In this document: positions 53,201 through 61,844 of the stretch, in pieces
How the letters are laid out: each line of letters starts with the position of its first letter
Position numbering within the stretch: position 1 is the stretch's first letter
Notes under the pieces: generated by a model
Databases searched by the model: none
The model's input: only the letters and a program-made list of their open reading frames with translations
What the model was told of the DNA's origin: nothing
Translations under genes and position numbers: made by a program
Origin: Oxalobacteraceae bacterium
GTDB taxonomy: Bacteria; Pseudomonadota; Gammaproteobacteria; Burkholderiales; Burkholderiaceae_D
Reading direction: 5' to 3'
Assembly (NCBI GenBank): GCA_013284265.1
Contig: JABTBR010000030.1
Span: 19,585-83,584, forward strand
Length of the DNA stretch: 64,000 nt

Positions 53201-54853
53201 GGCCACCGCCGCGCGATCGGACGAGGCGACCACCTTGATCTCGGCGGCAGGCTTAAGGAAGACGCTGCCATCGGCATCGGCAAAGCGCAAGTCGTAATTG
53301 CTCGCCGCTTCGATTTCGAAGCTCCAGAGCGTATAGGCATCCCGGCCGGCCTTATTCGTCACACGCAAATACACCACATGCCGGCCGACCGCCAGACCCT
53401 GGGCCTGATAGCTGAAACGGGTGGCGGCTATGCTGGCCTTGGCGCTCACATCCACGCCATCGAGCATGACGCGCACCTTTGCCGGGTCGATGCCGGCGGC
53501 ATCGCTGTAGCTGGCGGAGATCACAGGCTGGCTGCCGGCCGGTATGCCATCCTGGCGGCCGGGCGTCAACTGGGAAAACACGGTGCTGGCCGGCGGCTCG
53601 ACGCTGAACTTCCCTTCCAGCGCGGTCGCATTGCCCGCCTTGTCAGACATCATGAATTTGAAGCTATGCTGGCCGACGGCATAGCTACCGGCCGGCAGCA
53701 TGCGCTCGATGACGCCTTGGCGCTCGGCCGCCGTCAGCACCAGCTCGACGCCATCGAGCACCAGCTTGACGCTGGCCGTATCGATGCCGCTGCCAATATC
53801 GCTGAAGCGAAGCTGCACCGGCAGGGCCGCGTCGGCCGGATAGCTGACGCCATCGATCAGCGAGGTTTGATTGATTTGCGGCGCGCTGCGGGTCGTGAAG
53901 GTCCAGCTCTTCTCGGTCATCGTGCCCAGCAGGTCGACCAGGCGCAGGCGCACGGTGTGCGCGCCTTCCGCCAGCGCTTGCAGCGGCTTGTAAGTGATGG
54001 TGCCGGCATCGATCTTCGCCTGCCCCATGACAGACTTGCCATCGACATCGAAGGAAGTGCGGCTCAAGGCGATGGCGCCGCCACCCTGCCACTTCGCGCC
54101 AATGGCCGGCAGCGCATCGGCTGCCAGCAGCGCGCCGTCCGGCGGGCTCAGTTCGACGATTTGCGTGCCCTGGCCAGCGACATTGAAACTCCATTCCTGG
54201 CGCACGCTATTGCCTGCCTTGTCCACCGCCGTCAGTTCGACGCGGTGCAGGCCGGTGGCCAAGGCGCTGCTTGGCTTATAGCTGATGGCGCTGGCCGATT
54301 TCTGTGCCGCGGCGCTGACATCCACGCCATCGAGCAGCAGCACGGTTTTCGTGCTGTCGATGCCGCTGCCCTTGTCGCTCAGGCTCGCGCTGACCGTCCT
54401 GTCCGGCGCGACAGACTCGGTGCCAGCGGGCAGCATATTGCTGATCGCAGGGACGCTGGTGTCAATGCTGACAACCCAGGTCGCATTTGCCGTGCCGCCC
54501 GTCTTGTCGCTCACCCACAGGCTGACGCTATGACTGCCGTCCGCCAGCTTGGCGGCCGGGGTGTAGCGGATATCGCTGGCACTCACGCTGGCCTTGCTGC
54601 TCACGTCGACACTGTCGACTTTCAGTATGGTCTTGCCGGTATCGATGACCGAGCCGGAGGAAGCCTGGTAAGAGGCTGAAATCACGGGCTGGGGGGTCGA
54701 TTGCGCCGTTACCGGCGCCCGGTTCGCGATCGTCGGCATGGCGGCGATCGCATCAGGATGCGGCAATGCAAAAGCCACTACCCCTATGACTACCGCAACG
54801 ATCCATTGGACCATCGGTATACCTTGCAAGCGCCGCCCAGTCGACAAACCCAT
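50210..54853 (-). CDS. large exported Ig-repeat protein with a cysteine-rich carboxy-terminal region
   Basis: A 1547-residue protein with an amino-terminal membrane or signal segment (MVQWIVAVVIGVVAFALPHP). The first half contains at least five related Ig-like units of about 95 residues (for example KTVLLLDGVDVSAAA, LHRVELTAVDKAGNS), then two invasin-type Big_1-like units. A carboxypeptidase-regulatory unit (FSGMVMNDKGQPLPGARM) follows, then a segment (TFPDGSKTGPLVVSPISFDKLP) resembling the region that precedes RHS repeats in some secreted toxins. No RHS repeats follow. Instead come a cysteine-rich linker (CKECQKLDSGSGKCPKKTC) and about 200 residues I do not recognise. ATG 54853 is chosen because GGGAG lies upstream; a longer frame opens at 54961. 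It is first in the eight-gene unit. Confidence 0.82.
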   Translation of the reverse strand: MGLSTGRRLQGIPMVQWIVAVVIGVVAFALPHPDAIAAMPTIANRAPVTAQSTPQPVISASYQASSGSVIDTGKTILKVDSVDVSSKASVSASDIRYTPAAKLADGSHSVSLWVSDKTGGTANATWVVSIDTSVPAISNMLPAGTESVAPDRTVSASLSDKGSGIDSTKTVLLLDGVDVSAAAQKSASAISYKPSSALATGLHRVELTAVDKAGNSVRQEWSFNVAGQGTQIVELSPPDGALLAADALPAIGAKWQGGGAIALSRTSFDVDGKSVMGQAKIDAGTITYKPLQALAEGAHTVRLRLVDLLGTMTEKSWTFTTRSAPQINQTSLIDGVSYPADAALPVQLRFSDIGSGIDTASVKLVLDGVELVLTAAERQGVIERMLPAGSYAVGQHSFKFMMSDKAGNATALEGKFSVEPPASTVFSQLTPGRQDGIPAGSQPVISASYSDAAGIDPAKVRVMLDGVDVSAKASIAATRFSYQAQGLAVGRHVVYLRVTNKAGRDAYTLWSFEIEAASNYDLRFADADGSVFLKPAAEIKVVASSDRAAVAGVSLNDKPMRLISTDGRISNYSIELQLQPGDNLLKAHATYTDNRSKDAVLTVNYGKAPLVTITSPADRSTLGPVVDSSPRDLSGIVERPTVITGTVDRDVESVTINQQQASLSGRTFRFERFFLHEGTNLVSVVATDKQGRVGSASITVSVDQTAPFLAIESPLNNAVTSANSIDVHGTVNDAVEGYYAAPDPTVTVRGGQGEVKAVVADKQFFAAGVPLVLGENTITVSAADQAGNVRSAQLRVLRIGAGSARLTSYSGNGQSAAAGGPLPKPLTVAALDRDGKPLANTAVTFDVARGTGSLARAAGASANAAVRNLVVNTDADGLASVWLVLGKQSGPASNAVRASAAGMAEAVSFVASGKKGPAQHVRADLGINQYVATGAQPLEPLTAVVTDEQENRIANAAVRFSVVAGQASFDNGSDSIVVKTDKNGYAAVRPVLGSEPGETIIKAVPEENGDSFFEALFTMQGLASQDGPTRFSGMVMNDKGQPLPGARMSIGRTSLSTTVDDKGMFSFDDIPAGKIDLFVDGRTVRLQGQQYPALHFEASAIKGAQNQLPHPIYLPALEMAEARVVGGDQDVVLKMPGFEGYEMKVFANSVTFPDGSKTGPLVVSPISFDKLPMTPPGGYAGFMAPAATIQPSGTRFDPPVQLTIPNTASLKPGEKKPVYQWDHDLATFVQMGQATVTEDGAFLITDPGTGISKAGWHPIPNPPPPDDCPSSGGAPSCKECQKLDSGSGKCPKKTCKPDDGKACDDKKYCTKEDKCAGGRCTGKPVDDENGPANAFEVNLQTFNQVFAVMSKLGIPARLDQLKVSYTAQELKICCESKQGEMTKGGSGKLEGKLAMGIGPVQVAGWKLPFPSAVVGRMGDIAIGGFISGEFGGALNGSGKYAFCENYEGCWSGGGNVYAEVTGEVGAIIKDGPITAAKLTGGLKTGLQAGIDLNCSSGNVGGIFWPGVVGQVVLEFNDGQIHIERNWELIPAQPLPGVSFALPKLGGD

Positions 54854-55114
54854 CAATAAACTCCCGGATAGTTTCAAATTGCTTTCAAATTGCCCCGCCT
54901 TGCCAAATGGCAAGCAAAAACAACCAGGCAGGATAGCAGATATATTGCCAAATATATACAATAATCTTATAACAATTATTTAAAAACAACAGTCGCGCGG
55001 CCTGGGAAGCCCGGCAGGCGATGAGAGAGGAAGGAAGGAGAAGAGAGGGGAAGGACGCGCTACGGGGAGAGGCGGCCCGGCAGGCGCCGCCGTGCGGCGC
55101 CCGGTTCAGCCAGC

Positions 55115-55846
55115 TTAACGACGCAGTCCGCGCCAGCGCCAAGCCGTCAGGCAGGCCAGGCCAGCGAGCAACAACGCGATGCCCGACGGCTCCGGCACAG
55201 CTGGGATGTTCTCGGGCGGCAAGGTATCGGCGCCCGAGGACCACAGGTTGACGGTCAGGTTACCGAACACGCCATCCGCGCCGGTATCGAAGGCCAGCGA
55301 CAAGGTCCCCGATTCGAGCGTGCCGAAGCCGGCCAGCGAGGCGCCCGCGCTGGCATCCTGGCCGAACCATGCCGCCATGGTCGCGGCACTCTCGACACTT
55401 ACCTCGTTGCCCTCACTGCCGGCGTGACGCACATTCATGCCGCGCCAGTCGAAGCTGAACACCACGCGGGTGAACGCGGTCATGGAAAAGTCGCCGCCAA
55501 AGCTGGCCGCGGAATCGAGCCAGCCGCGTTCATGCTCAACCGAAGTCCGATAGAGCGCGCCGTCGGTGCTGGCGATGGCAAGGCCGTGTTGCGTCGCTAC
55601 CAACACCTGATCGACGTTAAAACCATCGGCTTGCTTGCCCACGCCGCTGCTGGTGCGCTGCTGGGCCTGCAGGAAATCCCAGCCCTTGGCAAATTCCACC
55701 TCGGCCGCGACTCCATCGTCCTGCGCCAGGTCCTGGACATCGACTCGGAAATTGGACAATTCGAAGAAACCGGCCGGAGCTGCGGTAGCGGTTTGAGCAG
55801 CCAGGGCGGCCACGGCGAGTCCAAGGGAAGCAAGAATTCGGCGCAT
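55115..55846 (-). CDS. PEP-CTERM sorting domain protein
   Basis: A 243-residue exported protein. It has a signal peptide (cleavage near ATAAPAG) and ends with VPEPSGIALLLAGLACLTAW followed by RWRGLRR, the PEP-CTERM signal: motif, membrane segment and basic tail. Such proteins are processed by an exosortase, usually in organisms that make extracellular polysaccharide. The body is beta-rich and of unknown function. No exosortase gene is in the window. It lies between the sec genes and the eight-gene unit on the same strand, with clear gaps on both sides. Confidence 0.88.
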   Translation of the reverse strand: MRRILASLGLAVAALAAQTATAAPAGFFELSNFRVDVQDLAQDDGVAAEVEFAKGWDFLQAQQRTSSGVGKQADGFNVDQVLVATQHGLAIASTDGALYRTSVEHERGWLDSAASFGGDFSMTAFTRVVFSFDWRGMNVRHAGSEGNEVSVESAATMAAWFGQDASAGASLAGFGTLESGTLSLAFDTGADGVFGNLTVNLWSSGADTLPPENIPAVPEPSGIALLLAGLACLTAWRWRGLRR

Positions 55847-55961
55847 GCAAAGGTTCCAATATCAATAAAATTATCGAATTGTAAAGTACTTCGCATCGGC
55901 ACGCAATTCAATGGGCTTTGCGGAGACCCATGCCGGCGCAAGCGCTGGCAAACACCAGGCG

Positions 55962-55997
55962 AAAAAAATCCCTCCGGGCGTCGCCGCGCGGAGGGAT
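55962..55997 (-). terminator. terminator after secF
   Basis: On the minus strand a 9-bp stem ATCCCTCCG/CGGAGGGAT with a 12-base GC-rich loop is followed by a run of T. It lies about 20 bases after the secF stop and closes the queA-tgt-yajC-secD-secF unit. It is nearly identical to the hairpin at 37561-37598. Confidence 0.85.
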
Positions 55998-56015
55998 GTT
56001 TAGCAGGACCGGCGT

Positions 56016-57038
56016 TTATACGACCGCGCCGTCCGTTTCGTCTTTTTCCTTGATCGGCTTGATCAGGTCTTCACGCTTCACGCCCAGCCACATGGCCACG
56101 GCGGCGGCGACGAACACCGACGAGTAAATACCGAAGCAGATACCGATGGTCAGCGCGATGGCGAAGTAGTGCAGCGTCGGGCCGCCCAGGAACAGCATCG
56201 ACAGCACCATCATCTGGGTGCAGCCGTGGGTGATGATGGTACGCGAGATGGTAGAGGTGATCGCGTTGTCGATCACTTCGTGCACCGACGACTTGCGCTG
56301 CTTGCGGAAGTTCTCGCGAATCCGGTCGAAAATAACCACCGATTCATTGACCGAGTAGCCCAGCACCGCCAGCACGGCGGCCAGCACCGTCAGCGAGAAT
56401 TCCCACTGGAAGAAGGCGAAGAAGCCCAGGATGATCACCACGTCGTGCAAGTTGGCGACAATCGCGGCGACCGCAAATTTCCACTCGAAGCGCACGGCCA
56501 GGTAGATCATCACGCCGACGATCACCATCACCAGCGCGTTCAGGCCGTTCTGGGCCAGCTCGTCGCCCACCTGCGGGCCGACGAACTCCACCTTCTGCTG
56601 CGACACCAGTTCGGTGCCGGCCGTGTCCACGCAGGCGCTCTTGGCGACTTGCTCGCCCTTGGCGCTGACGCTGTCGATCTGCTTGATGCCGCCTTTTTCA
56701 GCCTTGCACAGCGCGTCGAACACCAGTTGCGATGCCTGGGCGCCGGTCACGGTCTTGATCAGCGGCAGGCGGATCATGACGTCGTGGGCGGTGCCGAAGC
56801 TGGTCACTTCCGGCTGTTCGTAGCCGATCTGTTCGAGCGAATGACGGATGCTCTCCAGGTTGGCGGGCTTGGCGTATTTCATCTCCATCACGGTGCCGCC
56901 CTTGAACTCGACCGAGAAGTGCAGGCCTTTGTGCAGCAGGAAGAACACCGCGGCCACGAAGGTCAGCGCCGAGATGACGTTGAAGACCAGCGCGTGGCGC
57001 ATGAAGGGAATGTCTTTTTTAATCCGGAAAAATTCCAT
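56016..57038 (-). CDS. secF: protein translocase subunit SecF
   Basis: A 340-residue inner-membrane protein with six membrane segments and a periplasmic domain. It works with SecD and YajC to use the proton gradient during Sec export. Typical blocks are VEFKGGTVMEMKY, VGDELAQNGLNALVMVIVGVM and GYSVNESVVIFDRIRENFRK. AGAGGA precedes the ATG. It follows secD by 34 bases and ends the operon. Confidence 0.97.
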   Translation of the reverse strand: MEFFRIKKDIPFMRHALVFNVISALTFVAAVFFLLHKGLHFSVEFKGGTVMEMKYAKPANLESIRHSLEQIGYEQPEVTSFGTAHDVMIRLPLIKTVTGAQASQLVFDALCKAEKGGIKQIDSVSAKGEQVAKSACVDTAGTELVSQQKVEFVGPQVGDELAQNGLNALVMVIVGVMIYLAVRFEWKFAVAAIVANLHDVVIILGFFAFFQWEFSLTVLAAVLAVLGYSVNESVVIFDRIRENFRKQRKSSVHEVIDNAITSTISRTIITHGCTQMMVLSMLFLGGPTLHYFAIALTIGICFGIYSSVFVAAAVAMWLGVKREDLIKPIKEKDETDGAVV

Positions 57039-57072
57039 GAAATCCTCTGAGTATTGAGCTGTTATGCCACGC

Positions 57073-58941
57073 TTATTTCGACAGGCCCGGCACCCACACG
57101 GTACCGATGGCGATCGATTGCAGCTTCTTCTTGCGGCCGTACCAGAGGTTGACCACGCCGCGCGAAATGAACACGGCCGAGAACATCGAGGTCAGGATAC
57201 CCAGGCAGTGCACCACGGCGAAGCCGCGGATCGCGCCGGAACCGAACACCCACAGGGCCACACCGACGATCAGGGTGGTCACGTTCGAGTCCAGGATGGT
57301 GGCCCAGGCGCGGTCGAAGCCGACCGAAATTGCCTGCTGCGGCGAGGCGCCGGCACGCAGCTCCTCGCGGATACGTTCGTTAATCAGCACGTTGGCGTCA
57401 ATCGCCATACCCAGCGCCAGCGCGATAGCGGCGATACCTGGCAATGTCAGGGTAGCCTGCATCAGCGACAGCAGCGCGATCAGCAGCAGCAGGTTGCAGG
57501 CCAGCGCCAGCACACTGAAGAAACCGAACATCATGTAGTAGAAGATCATGAACAGCGCAATCGCGGCGAAGCCATACATGGTCGAATGCAGACCCTTGCT
57601 GATGTTCTCGGCACCGAGTTGCGGGCCGATGGTGCGTTCTTCGATCACGTCCATAGGTGCGTACAGCGCGCCGGCGCGCAGCAGCAGGGCCAGTTCGGCC
57701 GAGTTTTCCGCATTGCCCATGCCGGTGATCTGGAAGCGGCTACCCAGTTCGCTCTGGATGGTGGCCACCGACAGCACTTCCGGCTTGCCCTTTTTCTCGA
57801 ACAGCACGATGGCCATGCGCTTGCCCACGCGTTCGCGGGTCGCTTCGCGCATCTTGCGGCCGCCGTCGCCATTCAGGTCGATACTGACCGATGGCTGCTG
57901 GTTCTGGTCGAAGCTGGCGGTGGCGCTGGAGATGTAGTCGCCCGACAGGATCACGTCCTTGCCCAGGATGACAGGCACGCCTTTACCGACGGTGAACAGC
58001 TCGGAGTTGAACGGCACGGCGGAAGTCAGTTCGGTACCCGGGGTGATGGTCTCGTCGACCATGCGCACTTCCAGGGTCGCGGTGCGGCCGATCACGGCCT
58101 TGGCGCGCGCCACGTCCTGCACGCCCGGCAGCTGCACCACGATGCGGTCAGGGCCTTGCTGCTGGATGATAGGTTCGGCCACGCCCAGTTCGTTCACACG
58201 CTTGGACAGGGTGGCGATATTCTGTTTCACGCCGTCGCTGATGGTCTGCTTGAGCGCTTCCGGCTTCAGGGTGACGATCAGTTTCAGATCGCTGCCTTCG
58301 CCCTGGTCCACGAAAGCCAGGTCGGGCATATTGCCGCCCAGTTCATTCTTGGCCTTGATACGGGTGTCGGCGTCGCGGAATTTGATTTCGATGGTGTCGC
58401 CGATGCGGTCGATGCCGGCGTGACGCACGTTCTTGTCGCGCAGCAGGCTGCGCGCGGCGGCCTGGATGCCCTGCACGCGCTTGGTCAGCGCCGCTTTCAC
58501 GTCCACCTGCATCAGGAAGTGCACACCGCCGCGCAGATCGAGGCCGAGGTACATCGGCAGCGCATGCAGGCTTTGCATCCATTTAGGGGTGTTCGGTTGC
58601 AGGTTCAGTGCCACCAGGTAGGTCGGGTCGGCCGGATCGGTGTTCAGATCCTTTTCCAGCACGGCCTTGGCCTTGAATTGGGTGTCGGGATCGGCGAAGC
58701 GGGCGCGTACCGAGGCATAGGTGCCGGTACCGTCGAAGCTGACGCCATCGGTGACGATGTTCTCTTTTTTCAGCACCGCAGCGACTTGAGCCGCCATCTC
58801 GCCCGTCATCTTGACGGTGGATTTGCCACTGGTGACCTGCACCGCTGGCGATTCGCCGAAATAGTTGGGAGCGGTAAACAGCGCGCCCAGCAGAATGGCG
58901 ACGGCGATGAGGATGTATTTCCAGACAGGATAGCGATTCAT
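57073..58941 (-). CDS. secD: protein translocase subunit SecD
   Basis: A 622-residue partner of SecF with one amino-terminal membrane segment, a large periplasmic P1 domain and five further segments. Typical blocks are YLGLDLRGGVHFLMQVD, QLPGVQDVARAKAVIG, GMAIDANVLINERIREEL and GFDRAWATILDSNVTTL. The ATG at 58941 (MNRYPVWKY) is chosen; an in-frame TTG at 58950 would add three residues. It lies between yajC and secF in the standard order. Confidence 0.97.
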   Translation of the reverse strand: MNRYPVWKYILIAVAILLGALFTAPNYFGESPAVQVTSGKSTVKMTGEMAAQVAAVLKKENIVTDGVSFDGTGTYASVRARFADPDTQFKAKAVLEKDLNTDPADPTYLVALNLQPNTPKWMQSLHALPMYLGLDLRGGVHFLMQVDVKAALTKRVQGIQAAARSLLRDKNVRHAGIDRIGDTIEIKFRDADTRIKAKNELGGNMPDLAFVDQGEGSDLKLIVTLKPEALKQTISDGVKQNIATLSKRVNELGVAEPIIQQQGPDRIVVQLPGVQDVARAKAVIGRTATLEVRMVDETITPGTELTSAVPFNSELFTVGKGVPVILGKDVILSGDYISSATASFDQNQQPSVSIDLNGDGGRKMREATRERVGKRMAIVLFEKKGKPEVLSVATIQSELGSRFQITGMGNAENSAELALLLRAGALYAPMDVIEERTIGPQLGAENISKGLHSTMYGFAAIALFMIFYYMMFGFFSVLALACNLLLLIALLSLMQATLTLPGIAAIALALGMAIDANVLINERIREELRAGASPQQAISVGFDRAWATILDSNVTTLIVGVALWVFGSGAIRGFAVVHCLGILTSMFSAVFISRGVVNLWYGRKKKLQSIAIGTVWVPGLSK

Positions 58942-59018
58942 ATTGTTCAACGTTCAGTGTTAGGCGTCGGATGCAACATACCGGCCCTGGCGCGGATGGC
59001 GCCGGGCCGGTGCCAGTC

Positions 59019-59348
59019 TTACAGCGCCTTCAGCGTGCCTTTAGGCAACAGCATCGAGATCGAGTTCTTTTGCACGACGATGTCGGTGCCGGTGGACACT
59101 TCCAGGGTCACATAGCCTTCGGTCACTTTGGATACTTTGCCCAGAATGCCGCCCGAGGTGACGACTTCGTCGCCCTTGGCCAGCGCGTCCATCATGGCTT
59201 TTTGCTCTTTTGCACGCTTTTGCTGAGGACGGATCATCAGGAAATACATGGCGACGAACATCAGGATCAGCGGCAGGAAGCTGGTCAGATTGCCGCCCAG
59301 GCCCATTGCGTCGAGTGGGGATTGCGCGTAAGCGTTGGAAATGAACAC
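59019..59348 (-). CDS. yajC: Sec translocon accessory subunit YajC
   Basis: A 109-residue protein with one membrane segment ending in the family signature YFLMIRPQQKRAKEQKAM. Its cytoplasmic domain reads GDEVVTSGGILGKVSKV. It associates with SecDF. The start codon is GTG at 59348, with GGAG 7 bases upstream. Confidence 0.96.
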   Translation of the reverse strand: MFISNAYAQSPLDAMGLGGNLTSFLPLILMFVAMYFLMIRPQQKRAKEQKAMMDALAKGDEVVTSGGILGKVSKVTEGYVTLEVSTGTDIVVQKNSISMLLPKGTLKAL

Positions 59349-59476
59349 TGGTTACTCCGTTATTAGTTTGAAAAAATAGCGCTGTATTCTAGCACTGGCC
59401 GGGACGCGCAAGGCCCCCCGGCTATGTGGGTGGAATAAATCTTTTTACAAGAGTTACAACAGTTTGGGAAGGACGC

Positions 59477-60616
59477 TTAAATACCACGACCCCGGTCGGC
59501 ATGGAATTGCAGGGTCCAGGCGTGGAAACGGTCCTCGTCCAGCGCCTCGCGCATCTGGCGCATGATGTCCAGGTAGTAGTGCAGATTGTGGATGGTGTTC
59601 AGGCGTGCACCCAGAATCTCCTGCGAACGGTGCAGATGGTGCAGATAGGCGCGCGAGAAGTTGCGGCAGGCGTAGCAGCCGCAGGTGTCGTCCAGCGGCT
59701 GGGTGTCTTCCTTGTAGCGCGCATTCTTGATCTTGATGTCGCCGAAACGGGTAAACAGCCAGCCATTGCGGGCATTCCGGGTCGGCATCACGCAATCGAA
59801 CATGTCGACGCCGTTCGACACGCCGGCCACCAGGTCTTCCGGCGTGCCGACGCCCATCAGGTAGTGCGGCTTGTTGGCCGGCAGGCGCGGGCCCACGTGA
59901 GCCAGCACGCGCATCATGTCTTCCTTCGGTTCGCCCACCGACAGGCCGCCGATGGCCAGGCCGGGGAAGTCGATTTCCTCCAGCTGGGCCAGCGATTCGT
60001 CGCGCAGGTTCTCGAACATGCCGCCCTGGACGATGCCGAACAGCGCGTTCGGATTGCCGCCGCGGTGGAATTCGTCATGCGAACGCTGGGCCCAGCGCAG
60101 CGACATGCGCATCGACTTGGCCGCTTCGTCCAAGGTGGCCGGACGGCCGTCGATTTCGTAAGGGGTGCATTCGTCGAACTGCATGACGATGTCGGAATTG
60201 AGCACGCGCTGGATCTGCATCGAGATTTCAGGAGACAGGAACAGCTTGTCGCCATTGATCGGCGAGTTGAAGTGCACGCCCTCTTCGGTGATCTTGCGCA
60301 TCTCGCCCAGCGAGAACACCTGGAAGCCGCCCGAATCGGTCAGGATGGGCTTGTCCCAGCCCATGAAGCCGTGCAGGCCGCCGAATTTCTCGACGACCTT
60401 ATTGCCCGGACGCAACCACAGGTGGAAGGTATTGCCCAGGATGATCTGGGCATTGATTTCCTTCAGTTCCAGCGGCGACATCGCCTTGACCGAGCCATAG
60501 GTGCCAACCGGCATGAAAATCGGGGTCTGTACTTCACCGTGGTTCAGTTTTACGGTGCCGCGGCGGGCCTTGGTCAGGCCGCTGCTGTCGGTCTTGATGA
60601 GTTTAAATTCCAGCAT
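59477..60616 (-). CDS. tgt: tRNA-guanine transglycosylase
   Basis: A 379-residue enzyme that exchanges guanine-34 for preQ1 in queuosine tRNAs. Catalytic Asp94 lies in LTDSGGFQVFS and the nucleophilic aspartate in MFDCVMPTRNARNG. The zinc site is CGCYACRNFSRAYLHHL. Length is normal. The start MLEFKLIKTD at 60616 is chosen over a much longer frame that extends into queA. It lies 47 bases after queA in the usual order. Confidence 0.97.
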   Translation of the reverse strand: MLEFKLIKTDSSGLTKARRGTVKLNHGEVQTPIFMPVGTYGSVKAMSPLELKEINAQIILGNTFHLWLRPGNKVVEKFGGLHGFMGWDKPILTDSGGFQVFSLGEMRKITEEGVHFNSPINGDKLFLSPEISMQIQRVLNSDIVMQFDECTPYEIDGRPATLDEAAKSMRMSLRWAQRSHDEFHRGGNPNALFGIVQGGMFENLRDESLAQLEEIDFPGLAIGGLSVGEPKEDMMRVLAHVGPRLPANKPHYLMGVGTPEDLVAGVSNGVDMFDCVMPTRNARNGWLFTRFGDIKIKNARYKEDTQPLDDTCGCYACRNFSRAYLHHLHRSQEILGARLNTIHNLHYYLDIMRQMREALDEDRFHAWTLQFHADRGRGI

Positions 60617-60663
60617 TGTCTCGTTACTTTCGTGTGAATTACTTGATGTGTCTTGGGTCCTGC

Positions 60664-61698
60664 TTATTGTTGGGGCGCGCGGTTCGCGGTCGTCAGCAGC
60701 ATGGCGTCGCCATAGCTGAAGAAGCGGTATTCGCTGGCGATGGCGTGCGCATACGCCGCGCGGATTTCCGCGTAGCCGGCGAAGGCCGACACCAGCATCA
60801 GCAGGGTCGACTTGGGCAGGTGGAAATTGGTGATCAGGCGCGTGACGGTCTTGAACAGATAGCCGGGCGTGATGAACAGGGCCGTATCGGCGCTGCCCGC
60901 TTCCAGCGCGCCGCTCTGCGAGGCCGATTCCAGCGCACGCAGGCTGGTGGTGCCGACGGCGACCACGTCGCGGCCGGCGGCGCGGGTGGCGCGCACGGCA
61001 TCGACGGTTTCCTGCGGCATGGTGTACCACTCGGTATGCATCTTGTGCTCGGCCAGCACCTCGGCGCGCACCGGCTGGAAGGTGCCCGCGCCCACGTGCA
61101 GCGTGACATAGGCGAAGTTGACGCCCTTGGCCTTCAATTGGGCCAGCAGCGCCTCGTCGAAGTGCAGGCCGGCGGTCGGCGCGGCCACGGCGCCGGGCAC
61201 CTTGTTGAACACGGTCTGGTAGCGCGTTTCGTCAAACGAGTCGGCGCTATGCTCGATATACGGCGGCAGCGGCAGGCGGCCGTGCGCTTCGATCAGCTCG
61301 AACACGTCGGCATCGAAGTGCAGGGTGAAGAATTCGCCTGCGCGCTCGCCGACGGTCACGTCGAAGGCGTCGGCCAGGCGGATCTTCACGCCCGGGCCGG
61401 GCGACTTGGAGGCGCGCATCTGGGCCAGCACGGTGCGCGGATCGAGCACGCGCTCGACCATCACCTCGACCTTGCCGCCGCTTTCCTTGACGCCGAAGAA
61501 GCGCGCCTTGAGCACGCGGGTGTCGTTCATCACCAGCAGGTCGCCCGGCTGGAGCAGGCCGACGATGTCGGCGAACTGGCGGTCGATCAGCTGCGGGCCG
61601 TCCAGGTGCAGCAGGCGCGAGGCGCTGCGGTCGGGCAGCGGAAATTGCGCGATGCGCTCGGGCGGCAGGTCAAAATCGAAATCGGAAAGCGAATACAT
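60664..61698 (-). CDS. queA: S-adenosylmethionine:tRNA ribosyltransferase-isomerase QueA
   Basis: A 344-residue enzyme that moves the ribosyl part of S-adenosylmethionine onto preQ1 in tRNA to make epoxyqueuosine, the step after Tgt. Family blocks are FDLPPERIAQFPLPDRSASR, VMNDTRVLKARFFGVK, AAPTAGLHFDEALL and VTLHVGAGTFQPVRAE. The start MYSLSDFDFDLPP is chosen; a longer frame to 61806 would enter the promoter region shared with recG. It is the first gene of its operon. Confidence 0.97.
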   Translation of the reverse strand: MYSLSDFDFDLPPERIAQFPLPDRSASRLLHLDGPQLIDRQFADIVGLLQPGDLLVMNDTRVLKARFFGVKESGGKVEVMVERVLDPRTVLAQMRASKSPGPGVKIRLADAFDVTVGERAGEFFTLHFDADVFELIEAHGRLPLPPYIEHSADSFDETRYQTVFNKVPGAVAAPTAGLHFDEALLAQLKAKGVNFAYVTLHVGAGTFQPVRAEVLAEHKMHTEWYTMPQETVDAVRATRAAGRDVVAVGTTSLRALESASQSGALEAGSADTALFITPGYLFKTVTRLITNFHLPKSTLLMLVSAFAGYAEIRAAYAHAIASEYRFFSYGDAMLLTTANRAPQQ

Positions 61699-61844
61699 GG
61701 GCAAACTTGCTGAACAGTTAAGGGAAATGGCGCGCGCGCCTGGGGCAACACTAGGCCTCCACGCTGCGCAAGCCGTACAATAGCGGCGTTGCTTTGCGGC
61801 GGCCAACCCTCTATTTTACGCTAGTGCCTGAAAAACGCCTCAAT

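Noticed and set aside
59477..61030. Extended 517-codon reading of tgt
   Set aside because: The first 138 residues overlap queA out of frame; the family start is MLEFKLIKTD at 60616.
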